The position numbers and the translations under genes were made by a program. A DNA stretch of 43,037 nt from Urechidicola sp. (GTDB taxonomy: Bacteria; Bacteroidota; Bacteroidia; Flavobacteriales; Flavobacteriaceae), in the NCBI GenBank assembly GCA_028599075.1, contig JAQRMW010000167.1:1-43037 (forward strand), read 5' to 3'. The notes beneath the pieces are model-generated. The model searched no databases and was not told the DNA's origin. It saw only the letters and a list, made by a program, of their open reading frames with translations. Within the stretch, counting starts at the first letter, position 1; every line of letters starts with the position of its first letter. Shown in pieces: positions 32,990-41,896 of this stretch.

Positions 32990-33718
32990 ATGAAAGTTAT
33001 TGCCATGATACCCGCACGATTAGAGGCGACAAGATTCCCAAGAAAACTGCTACAAGATTTGGGTGGTAAATCTGTGATTGTTCGCACTTATGAAGCAGCT
33101 AATAAAACAGGACTTTTTGATGCTGTGTATGTTGTTACTGATAGCCAAGAAATTTTTGACGAGGTGGTTTCAAGTGGTGGAGAAGCAGTTATGAGTAAAA
33201 CAGAACATCAATCAGGATCCGATAGAATTGCTGAAGCCATTCAAAATATTGATGCTGATATAGTCGTAAATGTTCAAGGTGATGAACCTTTTACTGACGC
33301 TACTTCTTTACGCGATTTACTAGCAGTTTTTGTTGATGATATTGATAACAAGATTGATATTACTTCTTTGATGTTTAAGATGGGTGCTGATGACGATATT
33401 AACAATCCTAACAATGTAAAAATAGTAACCGATGTTAATGACTGCGCATTGTATTTTAGTAGGTCTCCTATTCCGTTCCCAAGAGATAATCAATCGGTTG
33501 AATACTTTAAGCATATCGGAATTTACGCTTTTAGGAAAGAGGCCTTATTAAAAGGAACTCAATTGCCAATGAATAATTTAGAGCGTATTGAAAAATTAGA
33601 GCAGTTACGATTCTTAGCAAACGGAATGAAAATAAGAATGGTAAAAACAACTCAGCAACCTATTGGGATTGACACCCCAGAAGATTTGGAAAAAGCGAGG
33701 GATTTACTTCGTGAATAA
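32990..33718 (+). CDS. kdsB: 3-deoxy-manno-octulosonate cytidylyltransferase
   Basis: Activates Kdo as CMP-Kdo for lipid A inner-core synthesis. Motifs in the 242-residue enzyme: [21 protein letters not shown] at the start (nucleotide binding), [19 protein letters not shown] with metal-binding Asp, and [11 protein letters not shown]. The C-terminal [13 protein letters not shown] and [11 protein letters not shown] are also typical. It is co-directional with yihY, only 4 bp apart, indicating an outer-membrane bearing (Gram-negative) organism. Confidence 0.96.
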   Translation: MKVIAMIPARLEATRFPRKLLQDLGGKSVIVRTYEAANKTGLFDAVYVVTDSQEIFDEVVSSGGEAVMSKTEHQSGSDRIAEAIQNIDADIVVNVQGDEPFTDATSLRDLLAVFVDDIDNKIDITSLMFKMGADDDINNPNNVKIVTDVNDCALYFSRSPIPFPRDNQSVEYFKHIGIYAFRKEALLKGTQLPMNNLERIEKLEQLRFLANGMKIRMVKTTQQPIGIDTPEDLEKARDLLRE

Positions 33719-33785
33719 ATGTTAAAATCCAATTTAATTTTTCTGATATTTGCAATCGAATTCAGTTTACATCACATAATAAAAT

Positions 33786-35399
33786 ATGAAACCAAGTATT
33801 CCAAAAGGAACTAGAGATTTTTCTCCAACACAAGTTGCACAACGTAACTACATTTTTAGCACCATAAAATCATCTTTCGAAAACTTTGGATTTCAACCTA
33901 TCGAAACACCAAGTTTTGAAAACTCATCTACCTTAATGGGAAAATATGGTGAAGAAGGGGATCGCTTGATATTTAAAATATTGAATTCTGGAGATTATTT
34001 AAAGAATGTTAGAAGTATAAAAATTAAAACAATTTTAGATAGCCGAACATTTATAAAGTTTTTTAAAAGTTTTATTCAAGATGATTCAGGATCATATGTT
34101 GAAGTTTTAGATGAGCATCTTAAAAAGTATTATCCACATGATGGGAAAAGAGCTTCAATGAAAAAGTATATGCTTGAAGCTAAAAAGGAATTTGATTATG
34201 AACTTAAAAATGTTAATAATAAAAATAGTAAAGAAAATTTATGGGAAGTTTTTTATTTGAATTTCAATAATTATTTTCTATTGGAATCAGAAAAAACTAC
34301 AAGTCTTATCTCAGAAAAAGCACTGCGCTATGATTTAACAGTGCCGTTTGCACGTTATGTAGTACAACATCAAAATGATATTTCATTTCCTTTTAAGCGC
34401 TATCAGATTCAGCCGGTTTGGAGAGCAGACCGTCCACAAAAAGGAAGGTTTAGAGAGTTTTATCAATGTGATGCAGATGTAGTTGGTTCTAAAAGTTTAG
34501 TACAAGAAGTTTCTTTTGTACAATTGTATGATGATGTGTTTACAAAGCTAAAATTATCTGGTGTTTGCATTAAAATGAACAATAGAAAAATTTTATCAGG
34601 AATTGCTGAGGTGATTGGTGCTGCTGATAAATTAATTGATTTTACCGTTGCGTTAGATAAACTAGATAAAATTGGTGTTGAGGGCGTAACAGATGAAATG
34701 TTATCAAAAGGAATTACCCAAGATGCAATTGATAAAGTGCAACCTTTGTTTAATTTTTCGGGATCAAATTCAGAAAAATTAAATCAGTTGAAAGGGATGC
34801 TACAAACTTCCGACGAAGGACTGAACGGAGTTCAAGAATTACAATTTGTAATTGATTCAATTGAGGCTTTAGGCTTACAGTCTGCCAGTTTAGAAATTGA
34901 TGTAACCTTAGCTCGTGGATTAAATTATTATACAGGTGCTATTTTTGAAGTATCAGCACCCAAGGAGGTAAAAATTGGATCTATTGGTGGTGGCGGTCGA
35001 TATGACGATTTAACAGGAATTTTTGGATTGAAAGATGTAAGTGGAGTAGGAATATCATTCGGTTTAGATCGTATTTATTTGGTGCTAGAAGAGTTAAATT
35101 TATTTGAGTCTGTTGAGTTGCCAAAACCAAAAGTATTGTTTTTAAATTTTGATGAGCAGCAACAACTATCATCCTTAAAAGCAATTGCCTCATTGAGAAA
35201 AGAGAATATAAAATGTGAAATATATCCTGATGTTGCATCGAGTAACAAACAACAAAAGAAGCAATGGAAATATGTTTCTAATAGAGCTATTGAATTTGTT
35301 GTCGCAAAGGTTGAAGGAGAATCGTTTACATTAAAAAATATGAATACAGGCAATCAAAGTGAATGTAGTTTAAGTGAATTGATAAAAACACTGAATTAA
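33786..35399 (+). CDS. hisS: Histidyl-tRNA synthetase with an extra internal segment
   Basis: Class II synthetase charging tRNA-His. Motif 1 region (KGTRDFSP...TPSFENSSTLMGKYGEEGDRL, 7-61), motif 2 (PVWRADRPQKGRFREFYQCD, 210-229), the histidine-binding ARGLNYYTGAIFEV and the motif 3-linked GGGGRYDDL...GVGISFGLDR are all intact. A C-terminal anticodon-binding domain is at about 450-537. At 537 residues it is about 80 longer than usual. The excess lies at about 72-172, between FKILNSGDYL and ISEKALRYDLTVPFAR, and is Lys/Phe-rich and mostly helical. The frame is open throughout, so the enzyme is probably functional. Confidence 0.93.
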   Translation: MKPSIPKGTRDFSPTQVAQRNYIFSTIKSSFENFGFQPIETPSFENSSTLMGKYGEEGDRLIFKILNSGDYLKNVRSIKIKTILDSRTFIKFFKSFIQDDSGSYVEVLDEHLKKYYPHDGKRASMKKYMLEAKKEFDYELKNVNNKNSKENLWEVFYLNFNNYFLLESEKTTSLISEKALRYDLTVPFARYVVQHQNDISFPFKRYQIQPVWRADRPQKGRFREFYQCDADVVGSKSLVQEVSFVQLYDDVFTKLKLSGVCIKMNNRKILSGIAEVIGAADKLIDFTVALDKLDKIGVEGVTDEMLSKGITQDAIDKVQPLFNFSGSNSEKLNQLKGMLQTSDEGLNGVQELQFVIDSIEALGLQSASLEIDVTLARGLNYYTGAIFEVSAPKEVKIGSIGGGGRYDDLTGIFGLKDVSGVGISFGLDRIYLVLEELNLFESVELPKPKVLFLNFDEQQQLSSLKAIASLRKENIKCEIYPDVASSNKQQKKQWKYVSNRAIEFVVAKVEGESFTLKNMNTGNQSECSLSELIKTLN

Positions 35400-35403
35400 T
35401 TCG

Positions 35404-35411
35404 TAAATTTG
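35404..35411 (+). promoter_or_regulatory. -7 promoter element of folE
   Basis: TAAATTTG matches TAnnTTTG and lies 19 nt before the folE ATG. A TTG at 35379-35381, inside the hisS 3' end, is 22 nt upstream and may be the -33 element. Confidence 0.5.
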
Positions 35412-35430
35412 CCGACCATAAACAAGAGTT

Positions 35431-36120
35431 ATGTTTGAAGTTAAAAACGGAATGAATAATAAAAATATTGAAGACTTAGGAGAAGACCACGTGGGGTCAT
35501 CAGCAAAAACGCCATTACGTGCCGATGCTTTTGATTTGACCGATGCCGAAAAGATTGAGCGTATAGAAAAAAACGTTTATGAAATTTTAGACACTTTGGG
35601 TATGGACTTGACAGATGATAGTCTTCAAGGGACACCAAAACGTGTTGCAAAATCTTTTGTAAACGAATTATTTTCGGGATTAAACCCTAAGGCAAAACCA
35701 CATTTATCAACTTTTGATAACAATTATAAGTATGGTGAAATGTTGGTAGAAAAAAATATTGTTGTGTATTCTACCTGCGAGCATCATTTGCTGCCAATAG
35801 TTGGTAGAGCACATATTGCATACATCTCTAACGGTAACGTAATTGGACTTTCTAAAATGAACCGTATTGTTGAGTATTTTGCAAAAAGACCACAGGTACA
35901 AGAGCGTTTAACGATGCAAGTTGTACAGGCATTACAAGAAGCTTTGGGTACAGATGATGTTGCTTGTGTAATTGATGCAAAACATTTATGTGTAAATTCT
36001 AGAGGTGTAAAAGATATTGACAGTAGTACGGTAACTTCAGAATTTGGAGGTAAGTTTAAAAACCAAGAAACCAAAAGAGAGTTTTTAGATTATATAAAAA
36101 TGGAGACTAAGTTTGAGTAA
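35431..36120 (+). CDS. folE: GTP cyclohydrolase I
   Basis: Converts GTP to dihydroneopterin triphosphate for folate and pterin synthesis. In 229 residues the zinc-site motif STCEHHLLPIVGRAHIAYI (Cys and His ligands) and DDVACVIDAKHLCVNSRGVKD (second Cys ligand) are intact, with GLSKMNRIVEYFAKRPQVQERLT between them. The N-terminal 40 residues are a variable, polar extension; a second in-frame ATG at 35452 would also serve. It ends just before a bidirectional terminator. Confidence 0.96.
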   Translation: MFEVKNGMNNKNIEDLGEDHVGSSAKTPLRADAFDLTDAEKIERIEKNVYEILDTLGMDLTDDSLQGTPKRVAKSFVNELFSGLNPKAKPHLSTFDNNYKYGEMLVEKNIVVYSTCEHHLLPIVGRAHIAYISNGNVIGLSKMNRIVEYFAKRPQVQERLTMQVVQALQEALGTDDVACVIDAKHLCVNSRGVKDIDSSTVTSEFGGKFKNQETKREFLDYIKMETKFE

Positions 36121-36141
36121 TTAATTTTCTGAATAAAATAT

Positions 36142-36175
36142 AAAACCCGAAATTGAATTTTCAATTTCGGGTTTT
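36142..36175. terminator. Bidirectional terminator between folE and the RDD gene
   Basis: A perfect 15-bp stem AAAACCCGAAATTGA / TCAATTTCGGGTTTT with loop ATTT serves both convergent genes. Confidence 0.85.
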
Positions 36176-36181
36176 TTGATT

Positions 36182-36934
36182 TTAACTCTTCATGTCCTGA
36201 GTATAATAATTATAGTCTTTTAAGACGGTTCTAATGAATTCGATATCACTGTTGCTTTTTCGTTCTTTAATTTCAGTAACACCCATAATTTTTGTTCTTA
36301 ATTTTATGAGTGTATCATAGTCATTAACTTTCTTTGCTGCTAAAAAGGTGTCTTTAATAATTCTGGCATCATTATCAGATAATTTAATAACGGTAGGGTA
36401 GGTTGGTATGTAATCATCTTTTAAATCTTCGATAATTGTATGACTCATATTAATATCATTCTTTAATGAAATAACAGATGTGCCTGCAGACATATCACCC
36501 AATCGTTGATTTTTTTGGCTCGTAATTACTGTAATTAAAGCGACCAATCCGCTCATTATATTTAAATCAATCAGTCTAAAAAACCATCGCATTACAAAAT
36601 CAGCTAATGAGGCTTGGTATCCATCTATTTTTACAACCCTAATTTTAAGAATTCGTTTCCCTAAAGTTTGGCCATCTAACCAAGTTTCTAAAATTAATGT
36701 ATAAAAAATTGCAGGCATATAGAAGAGCGCATAGATTGACATTTGTGACCAATAATCCATATCACTCAATAAATCATCAATACTAAAATACTTAAACACA
36801 ATCTGATAGACTACGATGATGTAAGCAATCTTAATTACCATATCTATGATATAAGCTAAAATTCGCTCGCCAACACTAGCAGCAGTAAAATTTATTGTAA
36901 CATTTTGGGTGGTATTTATTTGTATCTCTACCAT
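36182..36934 (-). CDS. RDD-family membrane protein
   Basis: A 250-residue inner-membrane protein with an RDD domain (about 10-150): SVGERILAYIIDMVIKIAYIIV contains the conserved Arg and Asp, followed by two more helices and the GQTLGKRILKIRVV segment. The C-terminal 90 residues are soluble and charged. RDD proteins may be involved in ion or small-molecule transport, but this is unproven. It is divergent, 25 bp, from the SpoIIM-like gene and belongs by conserved gene order to the MoxR/DUF58 locus. Confidence 0.9.
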   Translation of the reverse strand: MVEIQINTTQNVTINFTAASVGERILAYIIDMVIKIAYIIVVYQIVFKYFSIDDLLSDMDYWSQMSIYALFYMPAIFYTLILETWLDGQTLGKRILKIRVVKIDGYQASLADFVMRWFFRLIDLNIMSGLVALITVITSQKNQRLGDMSAGTSVISLKNDINMSHTIIEDLKDDYIPTYPTVIKLSDNDARIIKDTFLAAKKVNDYDTLIKLRTKIMGVTEIKERKSNSDIEFIRTVLKDYNYYTQDMKS

Positions 36935-36959
36935 TAATTTCTTTTATTTGAATTACTAT

Positions 36960-37937
36960 ATGAGAGAGGTAGCTTTTATTAAACAAAATAAAGAAAAGTG
37001 GTTGAATTTTGAAAAAGCTATTTTCGGAAAAACTCTTCAAAACCCAGATGAATTAGCTTCGCTTTACATTCATTTAGTAAACGATTTGTCTTACGCTCAA
37101 ACCTATTACCCCAAAAGTAAAATAATTCTTTATTTAAACAACCTAGCAGCCAAAGCATTTCAAAAAATTTATATAACTAAGAGAGAAGACACTAACAAGT
37201 TAGTTCATTTTTGGAAAACAGAAGTGCCACTAATCATGTATCAATACAGGCGTTATGTATTATATGCATTCTTAATTTTCGGAACTTTTGTTGGGATAGG
37301 AGTCTTGTCTGCTATTTATGATGATTCATTTGTTAGGTTGATTTTAGGAAATGATTATGTAAATATGACCTTAGAAAATATCAAAGCGGGTGATCCAGTA
37401 GCAGTTTATAAGAGAGGAAGTAATTGGGGAAGCTTTTTTGGTATTACTTTAAATAATCTTTATGTTGGTATATACTCTTTTGTTTTGGGAGTTTTTGGAG
37501 GATTTGGTACTGGGTATGTTTTGTTAAAAAACGGAATCATGTTGGGCTCTTTTCAATACTTTTTTTACCAAGAAGGAGTCTTTTGGGAGAGTGTTCGTGG
37601 TATTTGGATTCATGGTTCAATGGAAATTTTTGCAATTGTTATAGAGGGTGCTGCAGGGTTAATGGTTGGAGCGAGTATTTTATTTCCGAAAACATATTCT
37701 AGAATGAATTCTTTTAAAATTGGTGTAAAGGATGGTGTTAAGATTTTAATTAGCACATTTCCATTTACCATTTCAGCAGGATTTTTAGAAGGCTATATTA
37801 CAAGGTATTCCAATACAATGCCCAATTGGTTATCGGTAAGCATTATTCTAATTACCCTAAGTATTATCTTTTATTATTACATCATTTATCCAATTAGACT
37901 AACTAAAAAATTGAAGATGCCACATGCAACTATATAA
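36960..37937 (+). CDS. SpoIIM-like (stage II sporulation protein M) membrane protein
   Basis: Start placed at 36960 (MREVAFIKQNKEKWLNFEKAIFG), as the 17 codons upstream overlap the divergent RDD start. The 325-residue product has an N-terminal helical region and then five or so membrane helices from about residue 100. SpoIIM-like features are NNLYVGIYSFVLGVFGGFGTGYVLLKNGIMLGSFQYFF, WIHGSMEIFAIVIEGAAGLMVG and the helices near the end. In Bacillus, SpoIIM is part of the engulfment DMP complex; flavobacteria do not sporulate, so a cell-envelope role is inferred. It overlaps the next gene by 14 bp. Confidence 0.88.
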   Translation: MREVAFIKQNKEKWLNFEKAIFGKTLQNPDELASLYIHLVNDLSYAQTYYPKSKIILYLNNLAAKAFQKIYITKREDTNKLVHFWKTEVPLIMYQYRRYVLYAFLIFGTFVGIGVLSAIYDDSFVRLILGNDYVNMTLENIKAGDPVAVYKRGSNWGSFFGITLNNLYVGIYSFVLGVFGGFGTGYVLLKNGIMLGSFQYFFYQEGVFWESVRGIWIHGSMEIFAIVIEGAAGLMVGASILFPKTYSRMNSFKIGVKDGVKILISTFPFTISAGFLEGYITRYSNTMPNWLSVSIILITLSIIFYYYIIYPIRLTKKLKMPHATI

Positions 37938-38856
37938 CTCTAGAACTTTTGGTGAATTTTTTCAAGACACCTTTTTGTTTGCAAAAGAAAATGGCAAGCA
38001 TTACTTTAAAAATTATTTTATTACCAATGGTGTTTTCTTATTGATGCTTTTATTGGTAGGATATTTTTTTTCTAAGTTTTATTTGGATGTGATTTTTGGT
38101 GGGCTCATAAATAATAACAGTCAGTCTTTCGAAAATCAATTATTCGACAACTCTTTTATGGCAGCTATTTTACTATTTATTGTGATAATTGTTGCTTTAG
38201 TTGCAGGTGTGTTTTCATATAGTTATACCCCAATTTATCTAAAATTGTATGAAGAAAATTCTGATCTAAGTTTTGATGCAAAAGATATAATTAGGCTTTA
38301 TAAGCAGAATTTGTTAAAGCTTCTGATTTTTATATTGTCAGGCTTGTTACTTTCAATACCAATACTAATTGTTGCAGCAATCATCTCTTTTATTTTAACA
38401 GTTACCATAATAGGAATGCTATTATTGCCAGCAGTTGTGGCAGCAATTTCTATATTTTATTATTTTGCTTTGAGTAACTATTTAATGTCTGAATCGAACA
38501 TCTTGGAGAGTTTTTCTTATGCTTGGACATTGATGCGAATTAAATTATGGTCAGCGATTGGAAGCGTTGGGTTGTTTTACTTGATGTGTTATATAGCGCA
38601 AAATATTGTCATTATTGTTCCGTATATATTTGGACTTACAAGCTTTTATGCAACAAATTCAACACCATCGAGTGATGAAACTCAATCTTCCTTAACCTTG
38701 ATTATGTTGCTAGTGTTTTTCTTGTCTTATATAGTAAGTGTAATCTTGAACAACTTTATTCAAATGAATCATGGTATCGTTTATTATAGTTTAAAGGAAG
38801 AGAACGAAAATATCAATACAAAAAGTATCATAGATCAAATTGGGAAAAGTGAATAG
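37924..38856 (+). CDS. Multi-pass membrane protein of the MoxR/DUF58 locus, function unknown
   Basis: A 310-residue protein with about six hydrophobic segments (near 33-50, 78-98, 130-155, 150-175, 205-230 and 255-280). The overall pattern resembles the membrane domain of glycerophosphodiester phosphodiesterases / DUF4013-like proteins (MSESNILESFSYAWTLMRIKLW), but no catalytic domain is present. It overlaps its neighbours on both sides, so is co-translated with the SpoIIM-like and DUF4129 genes. Confidence 0.8.
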   Translation: MQLYNSRTFGEFFQDTFLFAKENGKHYFKNYFITNGVFLLMLLLVGYFFSKFYLDVIFGGLINNNSQSFENQLFDNSFMAAILLFIVIIVALVAGVFSYSYTPIYLKLYEENSDLSFDAKDIIRLYKQNLLKLLIFILSGLLLSIPILIVAAIISFILTVTIIGMLLLPAVVAAISIFYYFALSNYLMSESNILESFSYAWTLMRIKLWSAIGSVGLFYLMCYIAQNIVIIVPYIFGLTSFYATNSTPSSDETQSSLTLIMLLVFFLSYIVSVILNNFIQMNHGIVYYSLKEENENINTKSIIDQIGKSE

Positions 38857-39628
38857 AGTGTTGCGATTTCATATAATTTTTTATTTTTTCTGTGCATTAT
38901 TAACAGCAAGTAGCACTACTGTTTATTCACAAAACACCATAGCTGAAGATTTGTTGCTATCAATTAAGAGTGATACAATCACTTTAGATTCCGTACAGAT
39001 TGATACTACTTCTATTGCTTTGGTTGAGTTCAGTAACTTAAAGGAAAAGTATAATTCTGAAGAATTTATTTATGAAAAGAATATTGAAAAATCTGGGTGG
39101 TGGAATAGATTTAAAGAATGGTTTCAAGATTTATTTAAAATTACAAATACAGCACAATCTTCGAATACCATGGATTGGGTTCTGAATATTTTCTATGTTT
39201 TAATTTTTATTGCAGTAGTTTATTTTATTGCTAAAGCAATTATAAATAAAGAAGGCACTTGGGTTTTTGGCAAATCATCGGCAAAAAATATAATTCCTGT
39301 TTTAGATTTAGAATCTGATATTCATGAAACAGATTTTAAAAAGCTTATCAAAGAATCAGAAAAGGAAAGCAATTATAGGTTGGCAATTCGTTATTATTAT
39401 TTGTGGCTGATTAAATCTTTAACCTCGGCAGAAATCATAGAATATGATGTAGAAAAAACAAATAGTGATTATCATAATGAAATCGCATCAAAAGAGATGC
39501 AAGCCGAATTTTCATATACTTCTTACCTCTATAATTATATTTGGTATGGAGAGTTTGACGTAGATCAAGAGCAGTTTGAAAAGGCAAAAAGTGCTTTTAA
39601 ACAATTTTTAAATTCTATAAAAGCATGA
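38840..39628 (+). CDS. DUF4129 domain membrane protein
   Basis: The frame opens with TTG at 38840, but a GTG at 38849 (MNRVLRFHIIFYFFCALL) is at least as likely; there is no ATG before the signal. An N-terminal hydrophobic signal segment is followed by a soluble stretch, one membrane helix (about 112-135, MDWVLNIFYVLIFIAVVYFIAKAI) and a C-terminal DUF4129 region. The DUF4129 region contains SNYRLAIRYYYLWLIKSL and YNYIWYGEFDVDQEQFEKAKSAF. DUF4129 also occurs fused to transglutaminase domains in related loci. Overlaps the next gene by 4 bp (ATGA). Confidence 0.85.
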   Translation: MGKVNRVLRFHIIFYFFCALLTASSTTVYSQNTIAEDLLLSIKSDTITLDSVQIDTTSIALVEFSNLKEKYNSEEFIYEKNIEKSGWWNRFKEWFQDLFKITNTAQSSNTMDWVLNIFYVLIFIAVVYFIAKAIINKEGTWVFGKSSAKNIIPVLDLESDIHETDFKKLIKESEKESNYRLAIRYYYLWLIKSLTSAEIIEYDVEKTNSDYHNEIASKEMQAEFSYTSYLYNYIWYGEFDVDQEQFEKAKSAFKQFLNSIKA

Positions 39629-40821
39629 GCAAGACTTTAAAAATATATGTAGGCTTGTTGCTATTCTTATTTGTTGCATTGGCAGTTTTTGAGTTTACTG
39701 CACCCAAACCAATTGATTGGACAAGAACATATAATGAAAAACACTCTAAGCCATATGGTACATTAGTTGTAAGAAAAGAGCTAAAATCATTAATGCCCAA
39801 TGCTAAAATACAAGATTTAAGAGTATCGCCTTTCGAGTTTTTTGATGATCACTATGACTGGATTGATAGTGTATATACTACCAGCGGTACATATATTTAT
39901 ATTGACGGAAATAATACTGTTGATGAATCTTCTGCCCAAGAACTATTGGATTTCGCATCACATGGCAATCGCATTTTTATGAGTAGTAATAGCATCCCTC
40001 AAAAATTCAGGGATTCATTATTTCTTAATACTGATTATGACTATAATCTAAAAGGAAAAGCAACATTGAGTTTTGCTAACAGAATTTTAGATAAAAACGA
40101 AATTACAATTCCTAAAGGATTAAGTAATCGCTATTTCTCAAAATTAGATGCTGATTATACAACTATTTTAGGGTATCAAGAGTTTGACTCTATCCAACAT
40201 GTCAATTTTATTAAAGTAGAATATGGATTAGGTGAAATCCTTTTACATCTACAACCAGTGGTATTTACAAATCATACTTTATTAAAAGATAAAAAATATG
40301 TTTATGCAGCTGGAGTGATTTCCTATTTACAAGACGAAAGTATTTTCTACGATTCTAGAAATAAAAGGGGAGATGAGTTGGGTTCTTCTGAGCTTAGATT
40401 TATTTTGAGTAAACCTGGACTGCGAATGGCTTGGTATGTTGCTTTGTTAAGTTTAATTTTATTTATAATATTTAATTCTAAGCGAAAGCAGCGTATTGTA
40501 AAAATAATAAAACCAGTAGAAAACACTACGGTGGCTTTTGCTAAAACTATTGGTAATTTGTATTACGAAACAAAAGACCACAATAACTTAATTGAAAAAA
40601 AGACCACATATTTTCTAGAGTATGTGAGACGCATCTATTATATAGATACCCAACTGTTAGATGAAAAATTTGTAAAAAATTTAGCATTGAAATCTGGCAA
40701 AGAAATTAAAAAAGTTCAAAAAATAATTAATATAATATTGTATTTAAAATCAAAATCAATTTGTACAGAAGATCACTTATTACAATTAAATAACGCAATT
40801 GAAGATTTTTTTAAAGCATAG
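39625..40821 (+). CDS. DUF4350 domain membrane protein
   Basis: A 398-residue protein with an N-terminal membrane helix (about 5-23). An extracytoplasmic DUF4350 domain follows, running to about residue 260; it has a Rossmann-like pattern with TYIYIDGNNTVDESSAQELLDFASHGNRIFMSS. A second membrane helix (about 268-285, RMAWYVALLSLILFIIF) then precedes a cytoplasmic tail of about 110 residues rich in Lys. Conserved partner of MoxR/DUF58 clusters; no biochemical role is known. It begins within the last codons of the DUF4129 gene. Confidence 0.85.
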   Translation: MSKTLKIYVGLLLFLFVALAVFEFTAPKPIDWTRTYNEKHSKPYGTLVVRKELKSLMPNAKIQDLRVSPFEFFDDHYDWIDSVYTTSGTYIYIDGNNTVDESSAQELLDFASHGNRIFMSSNSIPQKFRDSLFLNTDYDYNLKGKATLSFANRILDKNEITIPKGLSNRYFSKLDADYTTILGYQEFDSIQHVNFIKVEYGLGEILLHLQPVVFTNHTLLKDKKYVYAAGVISYLQDESIFYDSRNKRGDELGSSELRFILSKPGLRMAWYVALLSLILFIIFNSKRKQRIVKIIKPVENTTVAFAKTIGNLYYETKDHNNLIEKKTTYFLEYVRRIYYIDTQLLDEKFVKNLALKSGKEIKKVQKIINIILYLKSKSICTEDHLLQLNNAIEDFFKA

Positions 40822-40833
40822 TAAATAGAAAAT

Positions 40834-41895
40834 ATGGACAAGAATCAAGAAGAAAATTTAGATCAGCAAAATAAAGCGATCCAAAACGAACAAGAAGTAA
40901 AAGAAGTTTCAGAAAAAGAGACAAATATCGATTTTAAAAACAGAATTGATTTGACCGAGTTGCAACAAGGCATAACACTTATTAAAGAAGAAATAAGTAA
41001 AGTTATTGTTGGGCAAAAAGGGATGATTGATATGCTGATAGCGTCGCTTTTAGCCAACGGGCATTCATTAATCGAGGGTGTTCCAGGTGTTGCTAAAACT
41101 ATTTCGGCTAAGTTATTAGCAAAATCATTAGACATTGATTTTGGTAGAATCCAATTTACACCAGATTTAATGCCAAGTGATATTTTAGGAACTTCGATTT
41201 TTGATTTAAAAAAATCAGAATTTGAATTTAAAAAAGGGCCTATTTTCTCTAATATGATTTTGATAGACGAAATAAATCGTGCGCCTGCAAAAACACAAGC
41301 TGCTTTATTTGAAGTGATGGAGGAGCGACAAATAACTATTGACGGAAAAAAATATGAACTCGATTTGCCTTTTATAGTTTTAGCAACTCAAAATCCTGTT
41401 GAGCAGGAAGGAACCTATCGTTTGCCCGAAGCACAATTAGATCGCTTTTTGTTTAAGATAGAGATTGATTATCCAACCTTAAATGAAGAAATCGAAATTA
41501 TTAATAGAGAGCAAAAGCTAAAAGGAGATTCTAAGCTTAACCAAATTAAAGCACATCTTTCTAGCAAACAGATTTTAAAATTTCAAGAGTTAGTTAACCA
41601 ATTAATGATAGAAGAGCATTTGGTAAAATATATTGCTGATATAATTGTGAATACACGTAACAATCCATTTTTATATTTAGGAGCGTCTCCTAGAGCCTCT
41701 ATTGCAATTTTAAAGGCGAGTAAGGCTTTTGCAGCAATGGATGGGAGAGATTTTGTGACTCCAGAGGATATAAAGAGAGCTGCAGTTCCTGTATTACAGC
41801 ATCGTGTAATTGTGACTCCAGAAAGAGAGATGGAGGGTGTTACAAGCAAACAAATCATCAAACAAATTTTAGATGCAGTAGAGATACCTAGGTAA
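40834..41895 (+). CDS. MoxR-family AAA+ ATPase
   Basis: This 353-residue cytosolic AAA+ protein has a variable acidic N-terminus. It continues with ISKVIVGQKGMIDMLIASLLANGHSLIEGVPGVAKT (Walker A GVPGVAKT), PDLMPSDILGTSIFD, Walker B MILIDEINRAPAKTQAALFEVMEE, sensor-1 ATQNPVEQEGTYRLPEAQLDRF and the arginine-finger region GASPRASIAILKASKA. MoxR ATPases act as chaperones with von Willebrand A/DUF58 partners; the interrupted DUF58 gene starts one base after its stop. Expression follows from the same transcript. Confidence 0.95.
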   Translation: MDKNQEENLDQQNKAIQNEQEVKEVSEKETNIDFKNRIDLTELQQGITLIKEEISKVIVGQKGMIDMLIASLLANGHSLIEGVPGVAKTISAKLLAKSLDIDFGRIQFTPDLMPSDILGTSIFDLKKSEFEFKKGPIFSNMILIDEINRAPAKTQAALFEVMEERQITIDGKKYELDLPFIVLATQNPVEQEGTYRLPEAQLDRFLFKIEIDYPTLNEEIEIINREQKLKGDSKLNQIKAHLSSKQILKFQELVNQLMIEEHLVKYIADIIVNTRNNPFLYLGASPRASIAILKASKAFAAMDGRDFVTPEDIKRAAVPVLQHRVIVTPEREMEGVTSKQIIKQILDAVEIPR

Positions 41896-41896
41896 C

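Noticed and set aside
33999-34301. Intein or group I intron within hisS
   Set aside because: The frame is open through the segment and no intein splice-junction residues (Cys/Ser start, His-Asn end) or intron-like structure were seen.
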